The position numbers and the translations under genes are program-made. A stretch of DNA of 64,000 bases, taken from the NCBI RefSeq assembly GCF_032854445.1, contig NC_088307.1, forward strand, positions 62,001 through 126,000. The letters run 5' to 3'. Under the pieces are notes generated by a model. The model ran no database searches, had not been told where the DNA came from, and was given only the letters and a program-made list of their open reading frames with translations. Positions 1-12,118 of this stretch are shown here, in pieces (position 1 is the first letter of the stretch; the number at the start of each line of letters is the position of its first letter). The DNA comes from Liolophura sinensis. Its lineage: Eukaryota > Mollusca > Polyplacophora > Chitonida > Chitonidae.

Positions 1-300
1 CGCATTAATAAAGTCTGATACCGGTACTAGTAATCGCTACCACCACAAAATATATCCCAGAGTTCATCCTTAGTGAAGGATCAGAACCCAATGGCTTGCA
101 CGAGCAAGTCGCACCTAATGTCAGAGCAGCACTGAGTCACTCAACTTCTGCGCAGATTAGGAGTTTGACGCTCTTTCATCTGCGCTTTGACCACCACACG
201 AACACAGTTATTATATGTCTCCAGGCGTGCTCTAAGCAAATAAATACAATTGACATGTATAGAGCTGTTGATTTCGAAATGGAGATCATGAAGAATATGG
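1..300. other. Unassigned flank, no gene seen
   Basis: Non-repetitive sequence ahead of the first minisatellite. I see no convincing reading frame, RNA gene or recognisable repeat here. Confidence 0.4.
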
Positions 301-582
301 AGAGCCGGGTAATGGAGGACCGGGCAATGGAGGACTAGCCAATGGAGGATCGGGAAATGGAGGACCGGGCAATGGAGGACCAGGCAACGGAGGGCCGGGC
401 AACGGAGGACTGGCCAATGGAGGGCCGGGCAATGGAGGACCGGGCAATGGAGGGCAGGGCAATGGGGTCCCGGGCAGTGGAAGGCCGGGCAATGGAGGAC
501 CGGCCAATGGAGGACCGGGCAATGGAGGGCCGGGCAATGGAGGACCGGGCAATGGAGGGCCGGGCAATGGAGGACCGGGCAC
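301..582. repeat. 15-base minisatellite, block 1
   Basis: About 19 copies of a 15-base unit close to ggaccgggcaatgga. The unit is divisible by three and has no stop codon in several frames, so open frames appear on both strands (MEDRA-like on plus, PGPPL-like on minus). I read these as by-products of the repeat, not as a collagen-like protein. Confidence 0.9.
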
Positions 583-780
583 TATATTAATAATTCTACA
601 ACCCTACAACAGTAAGAAAAAATTTGTGTAGGCAAGAACATAAAAAAGGCTAATTACATTTATAGATGCCAAAACGTAATAAGATAGGCTGAAATAAAAA
701 TATTTACTATTTAAAGAGGCTCTATGAATAAAAACGTAGAATGTTTTAGTTTGTTAGTCTAAGTCTCATTCACGATTTTT
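583..780. repeat. 198-base spacer, copy 1
   Basis: First of three nearly identical 198-base spacers (others at 1273-1470 and 1693-1890) separating blocks of the 15-base minisatellite. It contains 'acaacagtaag' and 'caagaacataaaa' strings that recur in a dispersed element around 41700, so it looks like part of a mobile element that was duplicated together with the minisatellite. Confidence 0.85.
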
Positions 781-782
781 GC

Positions 783-1270
783 GCCGGGCAATAGAGGACT
801 GGCCAATGGAGGGCCGGGCAATGGAGGGCCGGGCAATGGAAGACCGAGCAATGGAGGGTCGGGCAATGGAGGACCGGGCAATGGAGGGCCGGGCAATGGA
901 GGACTGACCAATGGAGGGCCGGGCAATGGAGGACCGTGCAATGGAGGATCGGGCAATGGGGGACCGGGCAATGGAGGACCGGGCAATGGAGGATCGGGCA
1001 ATGGAGAGCGGGGCAATGGAGGGCGGGGCAATGGAGGGCCGGGCAATGGAGGACCGGGCAATGGAGGACTGGGCTATGGAGGGCCGGGCAATGGAGTCCC
1101 GGGCAATGGAGGGCCGTGCAATGGAGGATCGGACAATGGGGGACCGGGCAATGGAGGATCGGGCAATGGAGGGCCGGGCAATGGAGGATCGGGCAATGGA
1201 GGGCCGGGCAATGGAGGACCGGGCAATGGAGGACCGGGCAATGGAGGACCGGGCAATATAGGACTGGGCA
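783..1270. repeat. 15-base minisatellite, block 2
   Basis: About 32 copies of the same 15-base family as block 1, with more point variation. The open frames on both strands are again explained by the unit length. Confidence 0.9.
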
Positions 1271-1272
1271 AT

Positions 1273-1470
1273 ACATTAATAATTCTCCAACCCTACAACA
1301 GTAAGAAAAAAATTTGTTTAAGCAAGAACATAAAAAAGGCTAATTATATTTATAGACGCCAAAACGTAATAAGATAGGCTGAAATAAAAATGTTGATTAT
1401 TTAAAGAGGCTCTATGAATAAAAACGTAGAATTTTTTAGTTTGTTAGTCTAAGTCTCATTCACGATTTTT
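1273..1470. repeat. 198-base spacer, copy 2
   Basis: Near-identical to 583-780, showing that spacer plus minisatellite were duplicated as a block. Confidence 0.85.
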
Positions 1471-1473
1471 GCG

Positions 1474-1692
1474 CCGGGCAAAGGAGGACTGGCCTATGGA
1501 GGGCCGGGCAATGGAGTCCCGGGCAATGGAGGGCCGTGCAATGGAGGATCGGACAATGGGGGACCGGGCAATGGAGGATCGGGCAATGGAGGGCCGGGCA
1601 ATGGAGGGCCGGCCAATGGAGGGCGGGGCAATGGAGGGCCGGGCAATGGAGGACCGGGCAATGGAGGGCCGGGCAATGGAGGGCCGGGCAAT
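1474..1692. repeat. 15-base minisatellite, block 3
   Basis: About 14 copies. Its beginning repeats the variant order seen near 1075-1180 in block 2, which supports a duplication of array segments. Confidence 0.9.
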
Positions 1693-1955
1693 AGATTAAT
1701 AATTCTCCAACCCTACAACAGTAAGAAAAAAATTTGTGTAAGCAAGAACATAAAAAAGGCTAATTATATTTATAGATGCCAAAACGTATCAAGATAGGCT
1801 GAAATAAAAATGTTGAGTATTTAAAGAGGCTCTATGAATAAAAACGTAGAATGTTTTAGTTTGTTAGTCTAAGTCTCATTCACGATTTTTGTTTCTTAGC
1901 AACGGTTCACCGCTTTCTACCTGTGGTTCGCACACTTTCATCAAGGGAGATAACT
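1693..1955. mobile_element. 198-base spacer copy 3 running into a SINE/MITE-like tail
   Basis: The third spacer ends near 1890 and continues into sequence with 'tttctacc..tggttc' and 'tcatcaagggagataac'. The same tail occurs at about 42190-42250. It suggests that the spacer and tail are one dispersed element in which the 15-base minisatellite expanded. No coding capacity is visible. Confidence 0.55.
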
Positions 1956-3659
1956 CCTAGAGAAGATTCGGAAGGGAAACAAAAAAAAATGTTTACCAGG
2001 AATTAATCTTGGTAGAAGACCAAGATTTGATATTTTTACAATGGTAATCATCAGAATACTAAACCTATAGTTGTGAAAAAGGAACGTGAGCCATCACATT
2101 ACAGATATTGGTCCTCCACAGAATAACCTGGCTTCAAACTAAATGAAAAAACATCCCAGTCCGCCATCTTGAAACTTGATTCTGAGACACGCATCGCTCT
2201 GGCCCGTAAAAGAAGACAGCACAGCAGTTTTTCTCGGTTTTTAAAACAAATCATCATCTATCACCGTGATAATTCATTTAAGTGTATCTTATTCAGATAC
2301 AGCATTGTCAGAGAAAACGTAAAAAGTGCAAGTCATCTCGAGTTCCAGGGATATCCACCATCTTGAACAAGTTTGTTTCACTTTCGAACTGCGAGATTGT
2401 CAAGATAATGGCCACACGCATAAGCGTAAAAAAATAAAGGCTTTTGAAGTAAGAATAAGCCTATTACAAACAATGCTAGTTCGCGATAAGAATTAATTCA
2501 GGGAAATTAGTTCCCAGGCTTTAACTATCAAATCGTCCCAACACTTTTATTGTACATGTACATTTTAGCAACTGTTGGTACTGGTAAAACTTCAATTGCA
2601 TAATGACTTGGGACCATCACGCAGATCGCCTACTGGACAGAATACCCGCAAAGTCCAACAATCAGGTTGCACACCGATTGGCCAACGCTCCGAAACAAAA
2701 GGGTTGAGCAATTTCAAAATGAGTTAAAAAAAAAAAAACAAAAAAAAAAAACAAAACACGCACACTCACAACTAGCTAATATACTAGCCATTTTTCTGAT
2801 CTTTTTCAGAATTGTATCCAAATGTTCATCACATTACAAATGACATTCGTATACCAGCCGTCAACCGACGTTCCTTGTTAATAATCGCTAGGCCAATTCA
2901 CAAAATTCCATGACAAACTTTATACAATAAGGTTGTTGGCATTCACGCGGTGGAGGAGACCAGTTGGAAAGACCGTCTGATAACTTCCCCATTACCGCAG
3001 CTATTTCCACCGTTTTGGCGACTACCTAAGCGCTCGATAGCCACAAGGTAGGCCTAAATATAATTAGGAACTGTAAAATACATGGATGCAGACCATTTTA
3101 CCACATGTAAATCCTTTCGCTACTTACGCTTCTACAGGCAATCTAGCTATGCGGACCGGTATGTGGCATTTATCGTTACGATCCTCAAAACAGCGCAAGC
3201 GCATTCGATAACATTTCGCGAAGTAATATTAAAAGAATAATAAATGAAAGCACAACTCCAAACATAATCACAATTTTCGTTCAATGCACAATCATTACAT
3301 ACAAAACCCAACCAAACAATGACGGAAACATCACGAAAGGAAGGTATTATTTGAATGTAACACACTGTCTATTTCGCACTGACACTGAGTATTTGGGTGA
3401 AACTACTTCCCGAAATTTCTTCTCATTTTTTCATGCCTGTATAACGGGTCTTCTCCCCTGTTTGTTATTGGCGACCTCAGAAAACGTATTCACGGAATAG
3501 TTTACGCGATGCATGACGCACATGGATCACGTGACATTTTTGCCACGAGGTTTTGTAATACGCGGAATTTTCTTATTTTATTGTAATGACGAAGACAATA
3601 CTCGACGAAATGACTATGCTGATTTCCGTTATATACATGAATGGTAATATAATATGAGT
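1956..3659. other. Intergenic stretch without a supported gene
   Basis: No reading frame here has protein-like composition. A poly-A/AC low-complexity run lies at about 2727-2765. A roughly 75-base dispersed repeat at about 2840-2912 is shared with 38040-38115. Otherwise I see nothing I can name. Confidence 0.4.
2840..2912. repeat. Dispersed repeat shared with 38040-38115
   Basis: Contains 'acattcgt.taccа'-like start, 'gacgttcc..gttaataat' and 'aggccaattcacaaa' in the same order as 38040-38115. Two copies in one window indicate an interspersed repeat of unknown class. Confidence 0.6.
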
Positions 3660-4426
3660 GTGTCTTCCTATTTGATTTTCAGTTTGCCTCATTGTAATGG
3701 GTTCCTGAATAAGTCCTATTTGATTTTCAGTCTGTCTAATTGTAATGGGTTCCTGAATAAGTCCTATTTCATTTTCAGTCCGTCTAATTGGAATGCGTTC
3801 TTGAATAAGTCCTATTTGATTTTCAGTCTGTCTAATTGGAATGGGTTCCTGAATAGTTCCTATTTGATTTTCAGTTTGCCTCATTGTAATGGGTTCCTGA
3901 ATGTCCTATTTCATTTTCAGCCTGTCTAATTGGAATGCGTTCTTGAATAAGTCCTATTTGATTTTCAGTCTGTCTAATTGGAATGGGTTCCTGAATGTCC
4001 TATTTCATTTTCAGCCTGTCTAATTGGAATGCGTTCTTAAATAAGTCCTATTTGATTTTCAGTCTGTCTAATTGGAATGGGTTCATGAATAGTTCCTATC
4101 TGATTTTCAGTCTGTCTAATTGGAATGGGTTCCTGAATAGTTCCTATTTGATTTTCAGTCTGTCTAATTGGAATGGGTTCCTGAATAAGTCCTATTTGAT
4201 TTTCAGTCTGTCTAATTGGAATGGGTTCATGAATAGTTCCTATCTGATTTTCAGTCTGTCTAATTGGAATGGGTTCCTGAATAAGTCCTATTTGATTTTC
4301 AGTCTGTCTAATTGGAATGCGTTCCTGAATAAGTCCTATTTGATTTTCAGTCTGTCTAATTGGAATGGGTTCCTGAATAGTTCCTATTTGATTTTCAGTT
4401 TGTCTCATTGGAATGGGTACCTGAAC
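3660..4426. repeat. 48-base minisatellite
   Basis: About 16 copies of a 48-base unit containing tcctatttgattttcag and tctaattggaatgggttc. The unit is 16 codons long, giving open frames on both strands (16-residue repeats such as IFSLSNWNGFLN on plus, RQTENQIGLIQEPI on minus). Variation between copies does not favour one reading frame, so I treat this as noncoding. Confidence 0.88.
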
Positions 4427-4559
4427 AGGATTATAGAACTCTGAAGAGCGAGCACGTGTAAACATACAGAAAAGTGAAGTGGTCCTATGTATGTTACAGA
4501 GCCTTTCCTGTCTTGCCGTCACGTGTCATGTGGTTTATATGTTTGTTCTGAAGCTGAGC

Positions 4560-4870
4560 AAGGTCATCGGGACCACTTTGGGCAACAAGTGGTCAGATCG
4601 TCAGCCTCAAAGTCGGGAGACTCGGGATCAAACCCGGACGGGGTCATAAGAAAGTACAAAAAAATGTACTTATTGTTGCCTCGTTTCGGGCTTAGCACGG
4701 AGAAGTTAAAACAAGGAAACAGGGCTGGTTGGCCTGGTGTCATAATAATGTGAATGGGTAAGGTGTCATGACTGGTGTTTTCGGCATGATGCTTCAGTGA
4801 CTGCAGCACTTTGGCGGCATAAATGCACCCTAAATAGAGCAATAAAGGCCCTCACGCTGATGGCATAGTA
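4560..4870 (+). mobile_element. tRNA-derived SINE-like element
   Basis: Around 4623 the sequence 'gggatcaaacccgg' resembles a polymerase III B box. It is followed by 'ggttggcctggtgtcat', 'aaggtgtcatgactggtgtt' and 'ggcatgatgcttcagtga', strings I recognise from abundant bivalve and gastropod interspersed repeats. The assignment to a SINE is inference from the tRNA-like head; I did not find clear target-site duplications. Confidence 0.55.
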
Positions 4871-6155
4871 TCTTCACTACCACGTTTCACCGGCTTTAAT
4901 TTGTGTTAACAGAATCTGAAATGTCGATTTTTCTTGACAGCCAAAGATTACTGAATGGAATTTGAAACTATTAGTTTTCGTTTCGTTATTTAAATATATT
5001 AATACACAATGATATTTCTGTTCTTTTAAACAACCTAAAATTATCTTCAAAAACAGAAATGATTTATTTGCAAACATTATATAGTAGAATATCAATTGTT
5101 TGTTGTTTCATTCTTGAAATAATAATGTAAACATTCAGTATTCCCGTCTGCTGCAAATATTGGACAAAAATAATAAAAACGGAAGAGTGTTGTTATAATG
5201 AAACTGTATCAGCTTAAGAGGACACCATCGAACTTAAACTAAAATCACCAATTCCCGCAGTAAGCACCAACCAAATAAATAACCAGTTACAACAGAAATG
5301 AAAAGGTAGCCACTTTCAGGTTCCGTTATACCACGGAGAAGCGTACTGTGTGCTCGGACAATTCCACAGACAGTGTGGAGTCGTCTGGAAGCTGCATATA
5401 TAATTCAGTTTCCGGGATCTATCATTGTAGTAATCGTTGTGAATAAGGGCTTGTACTTTACTTCGAATATATCACGGCATGACACGGTAATCACTGTGTT
5501 TAATTTTGGGAGCATTTTTCGTGTCTCGTGTAGAATAATGTAATGTTTCCGCTGAGCTTGTATTCCACCATATATCAGGGTAACTAACTGCTGTGTTCCA
5601 AGCATTATTCAATTTCCTGCCACAGATACAAAATGGATAGCCTTTAACTCCGCTCAGTAAAACATAACAGCTACCATCAATGTGTGTACCCGTTTCAGCG
5701 TAAAACCCTGGGGAGAATGTTCAGGGAGGACACACTGTCTTCAGTACAGGGAGGTTTTTTTTTTTTTTATACTTTTCGCTTATATTCAGGTCTCTGTGAA
5801 ATCAATCCTAATTGCCTATTCCTGGTGTTTTTTATGATGAAGCAGCGAGTTCATGCAGATGAAATCGAGGTTATATAATTCAACATTAAGTCAATCGGTT
5901 CTAACTTAATTTTCTTTTCAAGAATATGAAATTTTATCATTTTATCAAGCAGCTAGTGTTGTTACGGTTCACTGACTAAAGGCAATTTTGACTGACTTTA
6001 CAAACAGCTGGATATTGGCGACTGGCTATAAAACAGACTAACCGAAAAACACTATGTACTGGGCTACAACCGTTAATTAAGATGTCCAAAATACTCTCAA
6101 GAGCCCGTATTGTTGGTATAAAGCTTCACGTTTCATATTTTCACTTCGGTTAAGC
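4871..6155. other. Intergenic, nothing recognised
   Basis: AT-rich unique-looking sequence. The short frames here have no recognisable domain, and I see no repeats beyond a T run at about 5756-5769. Confidence 0.4.
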
Positions 6156-6164
6156 AATGGTTTT

Positions 6165-9100
6165 TATGTGTTGCAGGTCTCGGAATTGTCATGATAATGG
6201 TCAGTGGAACATGTCTCTGCTGTTGCAATTCTTGGTGTTTCCTGTAATGGCATTGTTATGGCAATGGTTGGTGTTGCATGTCTTGGTATGGCAATGGTTA
6301 GTGTTGTATGTCTTGGTATTGTTATGCAAATGGTTAGTGTTGTATGTCTTGGTATTGCTGTGGGAATGGTTAGTGTTGCACATCTCGGTATTGCTATGGG
6401 AATGGTTAGTGTTGCACATCTCGGTATGGCTATGGTTATGGTTCATGTTGTATGTCTTGGTATGGGAATGGCTAGTGTTGTATGTCTTGGTATTGTTGTG
6501 GGAATGGTTAGTGTTGCACATCTCGGTATTGCTATGGGAATGGTTAGTGTTGCACATCTCGGTATGGCTATGGTTATGGTTCATGTTGTGTCTTGGTATG
6601 GGAATAGCTAGTGTTGTATGTCTTGGTATTGTTGTGGGAATGGTTAGTGTTGCACATCTCGGTATGGCTATGGTTATGGTTCATGTTGTATGTCTTGGTA
6701 TTGTTGTGGGAATGGTTAGTGTTGCATATCTTGCCATTGCTATGGGAATGGTTAGTGTTTGTCTTTGCATTGTTATGGCAATGGTTAGTGTTGCACGTCT
6801 TTGTATTGCTGTGGCAATGGTTGGTGTTGTATGTCTTTGTATTGTTATGGGAATATTTAGTGTTGTGTGTCTTGGTAAGTTATGGCAATGGTTAGTGTTG
6901 TATTTTCTTGGTATTGTTATGGCAATGGTTAGCGTTGTATGTCTTGGTATTGTTATGGCAGTGGTTAGCGTTGTATGTCTCGGTATTGTCATGGCAATGG
7001 TTAGCGTGGTATGTCTTGGTATTGTTATGGCAATGGTTAGCGTTGTATGTCTCGGCATTGTTATGGCAGTGGTTAACGTTGTATGTCTCGGTATTGTCAT
7101 GGCAATGGTTAGCGTGGTATGTCTTGGTATTGTTATGGCAATGGTTAGCGTTGTATGTCTTGGTATTGTTATGGCTATCGTTAGCGTTGTATGTCTTTGC
7201 ATTGTTATGGCAATGGTTAGTGTTGTATGTCTCGGCATTGTCATGGCAATGGTTAGCGGGGTATGTCTTGGTATTGTTATGGCAATGGTTAGCGTTGTAT
7301 GTCTTGGTATTGTTATGGCTATCGTTAGCGTTGTATGTCTTGACATTGTCATGGCAATGGTTAGTGGGGTATGTCTTGGTATTGTTATGGCAATGGTTAG
7401 CGTTGTATGTCTTGGTATTGTTATGGCTATCGTTAGCGTTGTATGTCTTTGAATTGCTGTGGCAATGGTTGATGTTGTATGTCTTGGTATTGTTGTGGGA
7501 ATATTTAGTGTTGTATGACTTGGTAAGTTATGGCAAGGTTAGTGTTGTACGTATTTGTATTGTTATGGCAATGGTTAGCGTTGTATGTCTTGGTATTGTT
7601 ATGGCAGTGGTTAGCGTTGTATGTCTTGGTATTGTTATGGCAACGGTTAGCGTTGTATGTCTTGGTATTGTTATGGCAATGGTTAGCGTTGTATGTCTCG
7701 GCATTGTTATGGCAGTGGTTAGCGTTGTATGTCTTGGCATTGTTATGGCAATAATTAGCGTTGTATGTCTTGGTATTGTTATGGCAGTGGTTAGTGTATG
7801 TCTTGGTATTGTTATGGCAATGGTTAGCGTTGTATGTCTTGGTATTGTTATGGCAGTGGGTAGCGTTGTGTGTCTTGGTATTGTTATGGCAATGGTTAGC
7901 GTTGTATGTCTTGGTATTGTTATGGCAATGGTTAGCGTTGTATGTCTTGGTATTGTTATGGCAATGGTTAGCATTGTATGTCTTGGTATTGTTATGGCAA
8001 TGGTTGGCGTTGTATGTCTCGGCATTGTTATGGCAATGGTTAGCGTTGTGTGTCTTGGTATTGTTATGGCAATGGTTAGCGTTGTATGTCTTGGTATTGT
8101 TATGGCAATGGTTAGCGTTGTATGTCTTGGTATTGTTATGGCAATGGTTAGCGTTGTATGTCTTGGTATTGTTATGGCAGTGGTTAGCGTTGTATGTCTT
8201 GGTATTGTTATGGCAATGGTTAGCGTTGTATGTCTCGGTATTGTTATGGCTATCGTTAGCGTTGTGTGTCTTGGTATTGTTATGGCAATGGTTAGCGTTG
8301 TATGTCTTGGTATTGTTATGGCAATGGTTAGCGTTGTATGTCTTGGTATTGTTATGGCTATCGTTAGCGTTGTATGTCTTTGAATTGCTGTGGCAATGGT
8401 TGATGTTGTATGTCTTGGTATTGTTGTGGGAATATTTAGTGTTGTATGTCTTGGTAAGTTATGGCAATGGTTAGTGTTATACGTATTTGTATTGTTATGG
8501 CAATGGTTAGCGTTGTATGTCTTGGTATTGTTATGGCAGTGGTTAGTGTTGTACGTCTCGGCATTGTTATGGCAATGGTTAGCGTTGTATGTCTCGGTAT
8601 TGTTATGGCAATGGTTAGCGTTGTATGTCTTGGTATTGTTAGGGCAATTGTTAGCGTTGTATGTCTTGGTATTGTTATGGCAATGGTTGGCGTTGTATGT
8701 CTCGGCATTGTTATGGCAATGGTTGATGTTGTATGTCTCGGTATTGCTATGGCAATGGTTAGCGTTGTATGTCTTGGTATTGTTATGGCAATGGTTAGTG
8801 TTGTACGTATTTGTATTGTTATGGCAATGGTTGGCGTTGTATGTCTCGGCATTGTTGTGGCAATGGTTAGTGTTGTATGTCTCAGTATTGTTATGGCAAT
8901 GGTTAGCGTTGTATGTCTTGGCATTGTTATGGCAATGGTTAGTGTTGTATGTCTCGGTATTGTTATGGCAATGGTTAGCGTTGTATGTCTTGGTATTGTT
9001 ATGGCAATGGTTAGTGTTATACGTATTTGTATTGTTATGGCAATGGTTGGCGTTGTATGTCTCGGCATTGTTGTGGCAATGGTTGGCGTTGCATGTCTCG

Positions 9101-10175
9101 GTATTGTTATGGCAATGGTTAGCGTTGTATGTCTCGGTATTGTTATGGCAACGGTTAGCGTTGTATGTCTCGGTATTGTTATGGCAATGATTAGTGTAGC
9201 ATGTCTCGGCGCTGCTGTGGGAATGGTTCATGTTGCATGTCTCGGTATCGTTACGGCAATGGTTAGCGTTGTATGTCTTGGTATTGTTATGGCAATGGTC
9301 AGCCTTGTATGTCTTGGCATTGTTATGGCAATAATTAGCGTTGTATGTCTTGGTATTGTTATGGCAATGGTTAGCGTTGTATGTCTTTGTATTGTTATGG
9401 CAGTGGTTAGCGTTGTATGTCTTGGTATTGTTATGGCAATGGTTAGCGTTGTATGTCTTGGTATTGTTATGGCAATGGTTAGCGTTGTATGTCTTGATAT
9501 TGTTATGGCAATGGTTAGCATTGTATGTCTTGGTATTGTTATGGCAATGGTTGGCGTTGTATGTCTCGGCATTGTTATGGCAATGGTTAGCGTTGTATGT
9601 CTCGGTATTGTTATGGCAATGGTTAGCGTTGTATGTCTTGGCATTGTTTTGGCAATGATTACTGTAGCCTGTCTCGCCGCTGCTGTGGGAATGGTTCATG
9701 TTGCATGTCTCAGTATCGTTACGGCAATGTTTAGCGTTGTATGTCTTGGTATTGTTATGGCAATGGTTAATGTTGTATGTCTCGGCATTGTTATGACAAT
9801 GGTTAGCGTTGTATGTCTTGGTACTGTTATGGCAATGGTTAGCGTTGTATGTCTTGGTATTGTTATGGCAGTGGTTAGCATTGTATGTCTTGGTATTGTT
9901 ATAGCAATGGTTAGCGTTGTATGTCTTGGAATTGTTATGGCAGTGGTTAGCGTTGTATGTCTTGGTATTGTTACGGCAATGGTTAGCGTTGTGTCTCGGC
10001 AATGTTATGGCAATGGTTAGTGTTGTATGTCTCGGCATTGTTATGGCAATGATTACTGTAGCATGTCTCGGCGCTGCTGTGGGAATGTTTTATGTTGCAT
10101 GTCTCGGTATCGTTACGGGAATTGTTAATTGCCGAAATTGTTATGGCAATGGTTAGTGTCTCATGTCTCGGTATA
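6165..10175. repeat. 36-base minisatellite, about 4 kb
   Basis: About 110 copies of a 36-base unit, consensus parts cttggtattgttatggca and atggttagcgttgtatgt. Higher-order structure is visible: a 'ggtaagttatgg' variant recurs near 6873, 7522 and 8453, and a 'gctgctgtgggaatg' variant near 9210, 9675 and 10072. The unit is 12 codons, so frames of up to 836 codons appear on the minus strand (NANHCHNNTKTY-like) and over 500 codons on plus (GIVMAMVSVVCL-like). Frame shifts between copies and openness of both strands argue against real proteins. Confidence 0.92.
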
Positions 10176-10420
10176 ACAGCTTTACAGTGTTTTAGCTGGG
10201 CGTTTGCTGTTGAAAATAATTACGCCCGATGTTTGCTTTGAGAATCGGTCATAAACCCATATTTGCAATGGGACATGGTTATGTTGATATGTTTGCAATA
10301 AAACTCTATCATGCCTGTGTTCACAATGAAAACCTGCCATGCCCGTAAGTTTGCTACGGGGATATCGTTTTGACCGTCCATTTGCCTCGTGAACCTGTCA
10401 TGCTATGAGAAACTGTGAAA
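10176..10420. other. Degenerate edge of the 36-base array
   Basis: Loose 'tgtttgc', 'catgcccgt' and 'atgttg' motifs suggest decayed array copies. No gene is seen. Confidence 0.4.
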
Positions 10421-10421
10421 A

Positions 10422-10500
10422 TGAGTGAGTGAGTGCTTTGGTTTGAGCGTCGTACTTAACAATATTTCAGTCATATGACGACGATGGAATCCTTAGAGTG
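10422..10500 (+). mobile_element. Fragment of a common molluscan interspersed repeat
   Basis: Starts with gtgagtgagtgctttgg and continues with 'cgtcgtacttaacaatatttcagtcatatgacgacg'-type sequence, given here as two adjacent parts of a string I recognise from bivalve repeats. Only the head is present. Confidence 0.55.
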
Positions 10501-10519
10501 CATGTAATCTGCCATCTTG

Positions 10520-10945
10520 TTTTCCTGTGGTAAACTCCCTGGCGTAACACCATGACTCTCCCCCGATACCTGTGACAAAATCCTTGACGTGACACCATCA
10601 CTTTTCTCCGGATACATGTGGCAAAGTCCCTGATGTAAAAAAAATCACTTTCCCCGGATACCTGTGACCAATCCCCTCACGTACAACCATCACCTTCCTA
10701 TATTACCTCTGGCAATCACCCTGGCGTAACACCATGGTCTTTCCCTTAATACCTGTAACAAACCCCCTGACGTATCACCTTTCCCCTGATTGCTGTGGCA
10801 AAGCCCTGACGCAAAATCATCATCTGTCCCCTGATACCTGTGACAATGCCCCTGACGTAAAATCATCACTTTTCCCCTCAGACCTGGGACAAAGCCTTTG
10901 ACGTACAACCATTGCCCTTCCTCTGATATCGGTCACGAAGCATTT
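10520..10945. repeat. 45-46 base minisatellite, degenerate
   Basis: About nine diverged copies. Each contains a 'tacctgtgac' core followed by 'cctgacgta' and 'accatcac', spaced 44-46 bases apart. Confidence 0.8.
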
Positions 10946-10979
10946 GGCAGGAAGCTGATGTTTGAACACCAGCTTTATG

Positions 10980-11460
10980 GTGCAACTGGCGCATATTGGA
11001 TCACTTATGCGGTCACTGGCTCACACTGGGCCATTTATGTTGTCACTGGCACTCACGGAGCCATTTGTGCGGTCACTGGTGCAAACGGGGCCATTTGTGT
11101 GGTCAATGGCGCACAAAGGGCCATTTGTGCGGTTGCTGGGGCACACTAGGCCATTTGAATGGTCGCTGGCGCACACTTGGCCATTTGAGTGGTCATTAGT
11201 GCACACTAGGCCACTTGTGCGGTCACAGGCGCTCACTGGGTCATTTGTGTGGTAAGTGGCGCACAGTGGACCATGTGGGTGTTCAATTGCGTACACGGAG
11301 CCATCTGTGCGGTCACTGGCGCACACAGGCCCATTTGTGCGTTCACAGGCGCACACGGGCCATTTGTGCGGTCACAGGCGCCCACTGGGTCATCTGTGTG
11401 GTAAGTGGCACACAGAGGACCATCTGGGCGGCCAATGGCGCACACAAAGCCATTGTGCTA
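10980..11460. repeat. 30-base minisatellite
   Basis: About 16 copies of a unit like ggtcactggcgcacac followed by ggccatttgtgc. It is ten codons long, hence short open frames on both strands. I treat it as noncoding. Confidence 0.85.
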
Positions 11461-11790
11461 TGTCATGTACATGTAAGAGAGCTGACATTCAGCACGGATA
11501 GCGGAAATCACACAAGGGAAAGTTGGTTTCTACCTTGCTAAAGGTTGGTGTTATACCACAGGCGTTTTCCTCAGCATAGTATTGGCAATTATGGCGTGCA
11601 GAATTTTTCATTTAACCTCAATCTAATCACGAGCTACATCAGTTATTTCCAAGTTCTGGCCTTGGGAGAAGCGGAGCAGCCGCAGTTCTCAGTTTTGCAT
11701 TTTAAAGCTGTTTGATCGTCTGAAGGATTCCACCCATAGTTAGTCTGCTGATAAAATTTCTTGGCAAAAATGAATCTGAAATACTGAAGA
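11461..11790. other. Region just beyond the NUP214 3' end
   Basis: No gene or repeat is recognised. It lies downstream of the predicted polyadenylation signal of the minus-strand gene. Confidence 0.4.
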
Positions 11791-11810
11791 CAACTGATTG
11801 TACAATGATT

Positions 11811-11816
11811 TTTATT
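11811..11816 (-). promoter_or_regulatory. Candidate polyadenylation signal AATAAA
   Basis: A minus-strand AATAAA about 300 bases downstream of the stop codon at 12119-12121. It is the first canonical hexamer I find after the stop. The position is reasonable for a 3' UTR of about 0.3 kb, but a bare hexamer is weak evidence. Confidence 0.45.
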
Positions 11817-11837
11817 TTAACAGGAAATTCGTGGTCA

Positions 11838-12030
11838 ATTTATCATGGGCCCATCTCATGTCCATCTTGTGTTTTATATCGTGGGCCCATCTCATGTGAA
11901 TGTACCATGGGTCCATCTCATGTGAATGTACCATGGGTCCATCTCATCTCAATTTACCATGGGTCCATCTCATGTCAATATACCAAGGGTCTGTCTTGTG
12001 TCAAGATACCATGGGCTCATCTCATATATT
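11838..12030. repeat. 26-base minisatellite within the predicted 3' UTR
   Basis: About seven copies of a 26-base unit close to catgggtccatctcatgtg plus aatgtac. It lies between the stop codon and the candidate polyadenylation signal, so it would be transcribed as part of the 3' UTR. Confidence 0.8.
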
Positions 12031-12118
12031 CATCAACAAGTCAACACCAGAACCTCGCGCTGTATTATTTGTCACTGTACTTTATACTGAAGATGAGATA
12101 AAACTGAGCAGCTCCAGT

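Noticed and set aside
300-1700. Collagen-like protein (PGPPLPGPP) on the minus strand
   Set aside because: A 15-base minisatellite unit; there is no Gly every third residue and both strands are open.
6157-10038. Long open frames (431-836 codons) on both strands
   Set aside because: All are periodic by 12 residues and arise from a 36-base tandem repeat; several frames overlap on both strands and shift between units.
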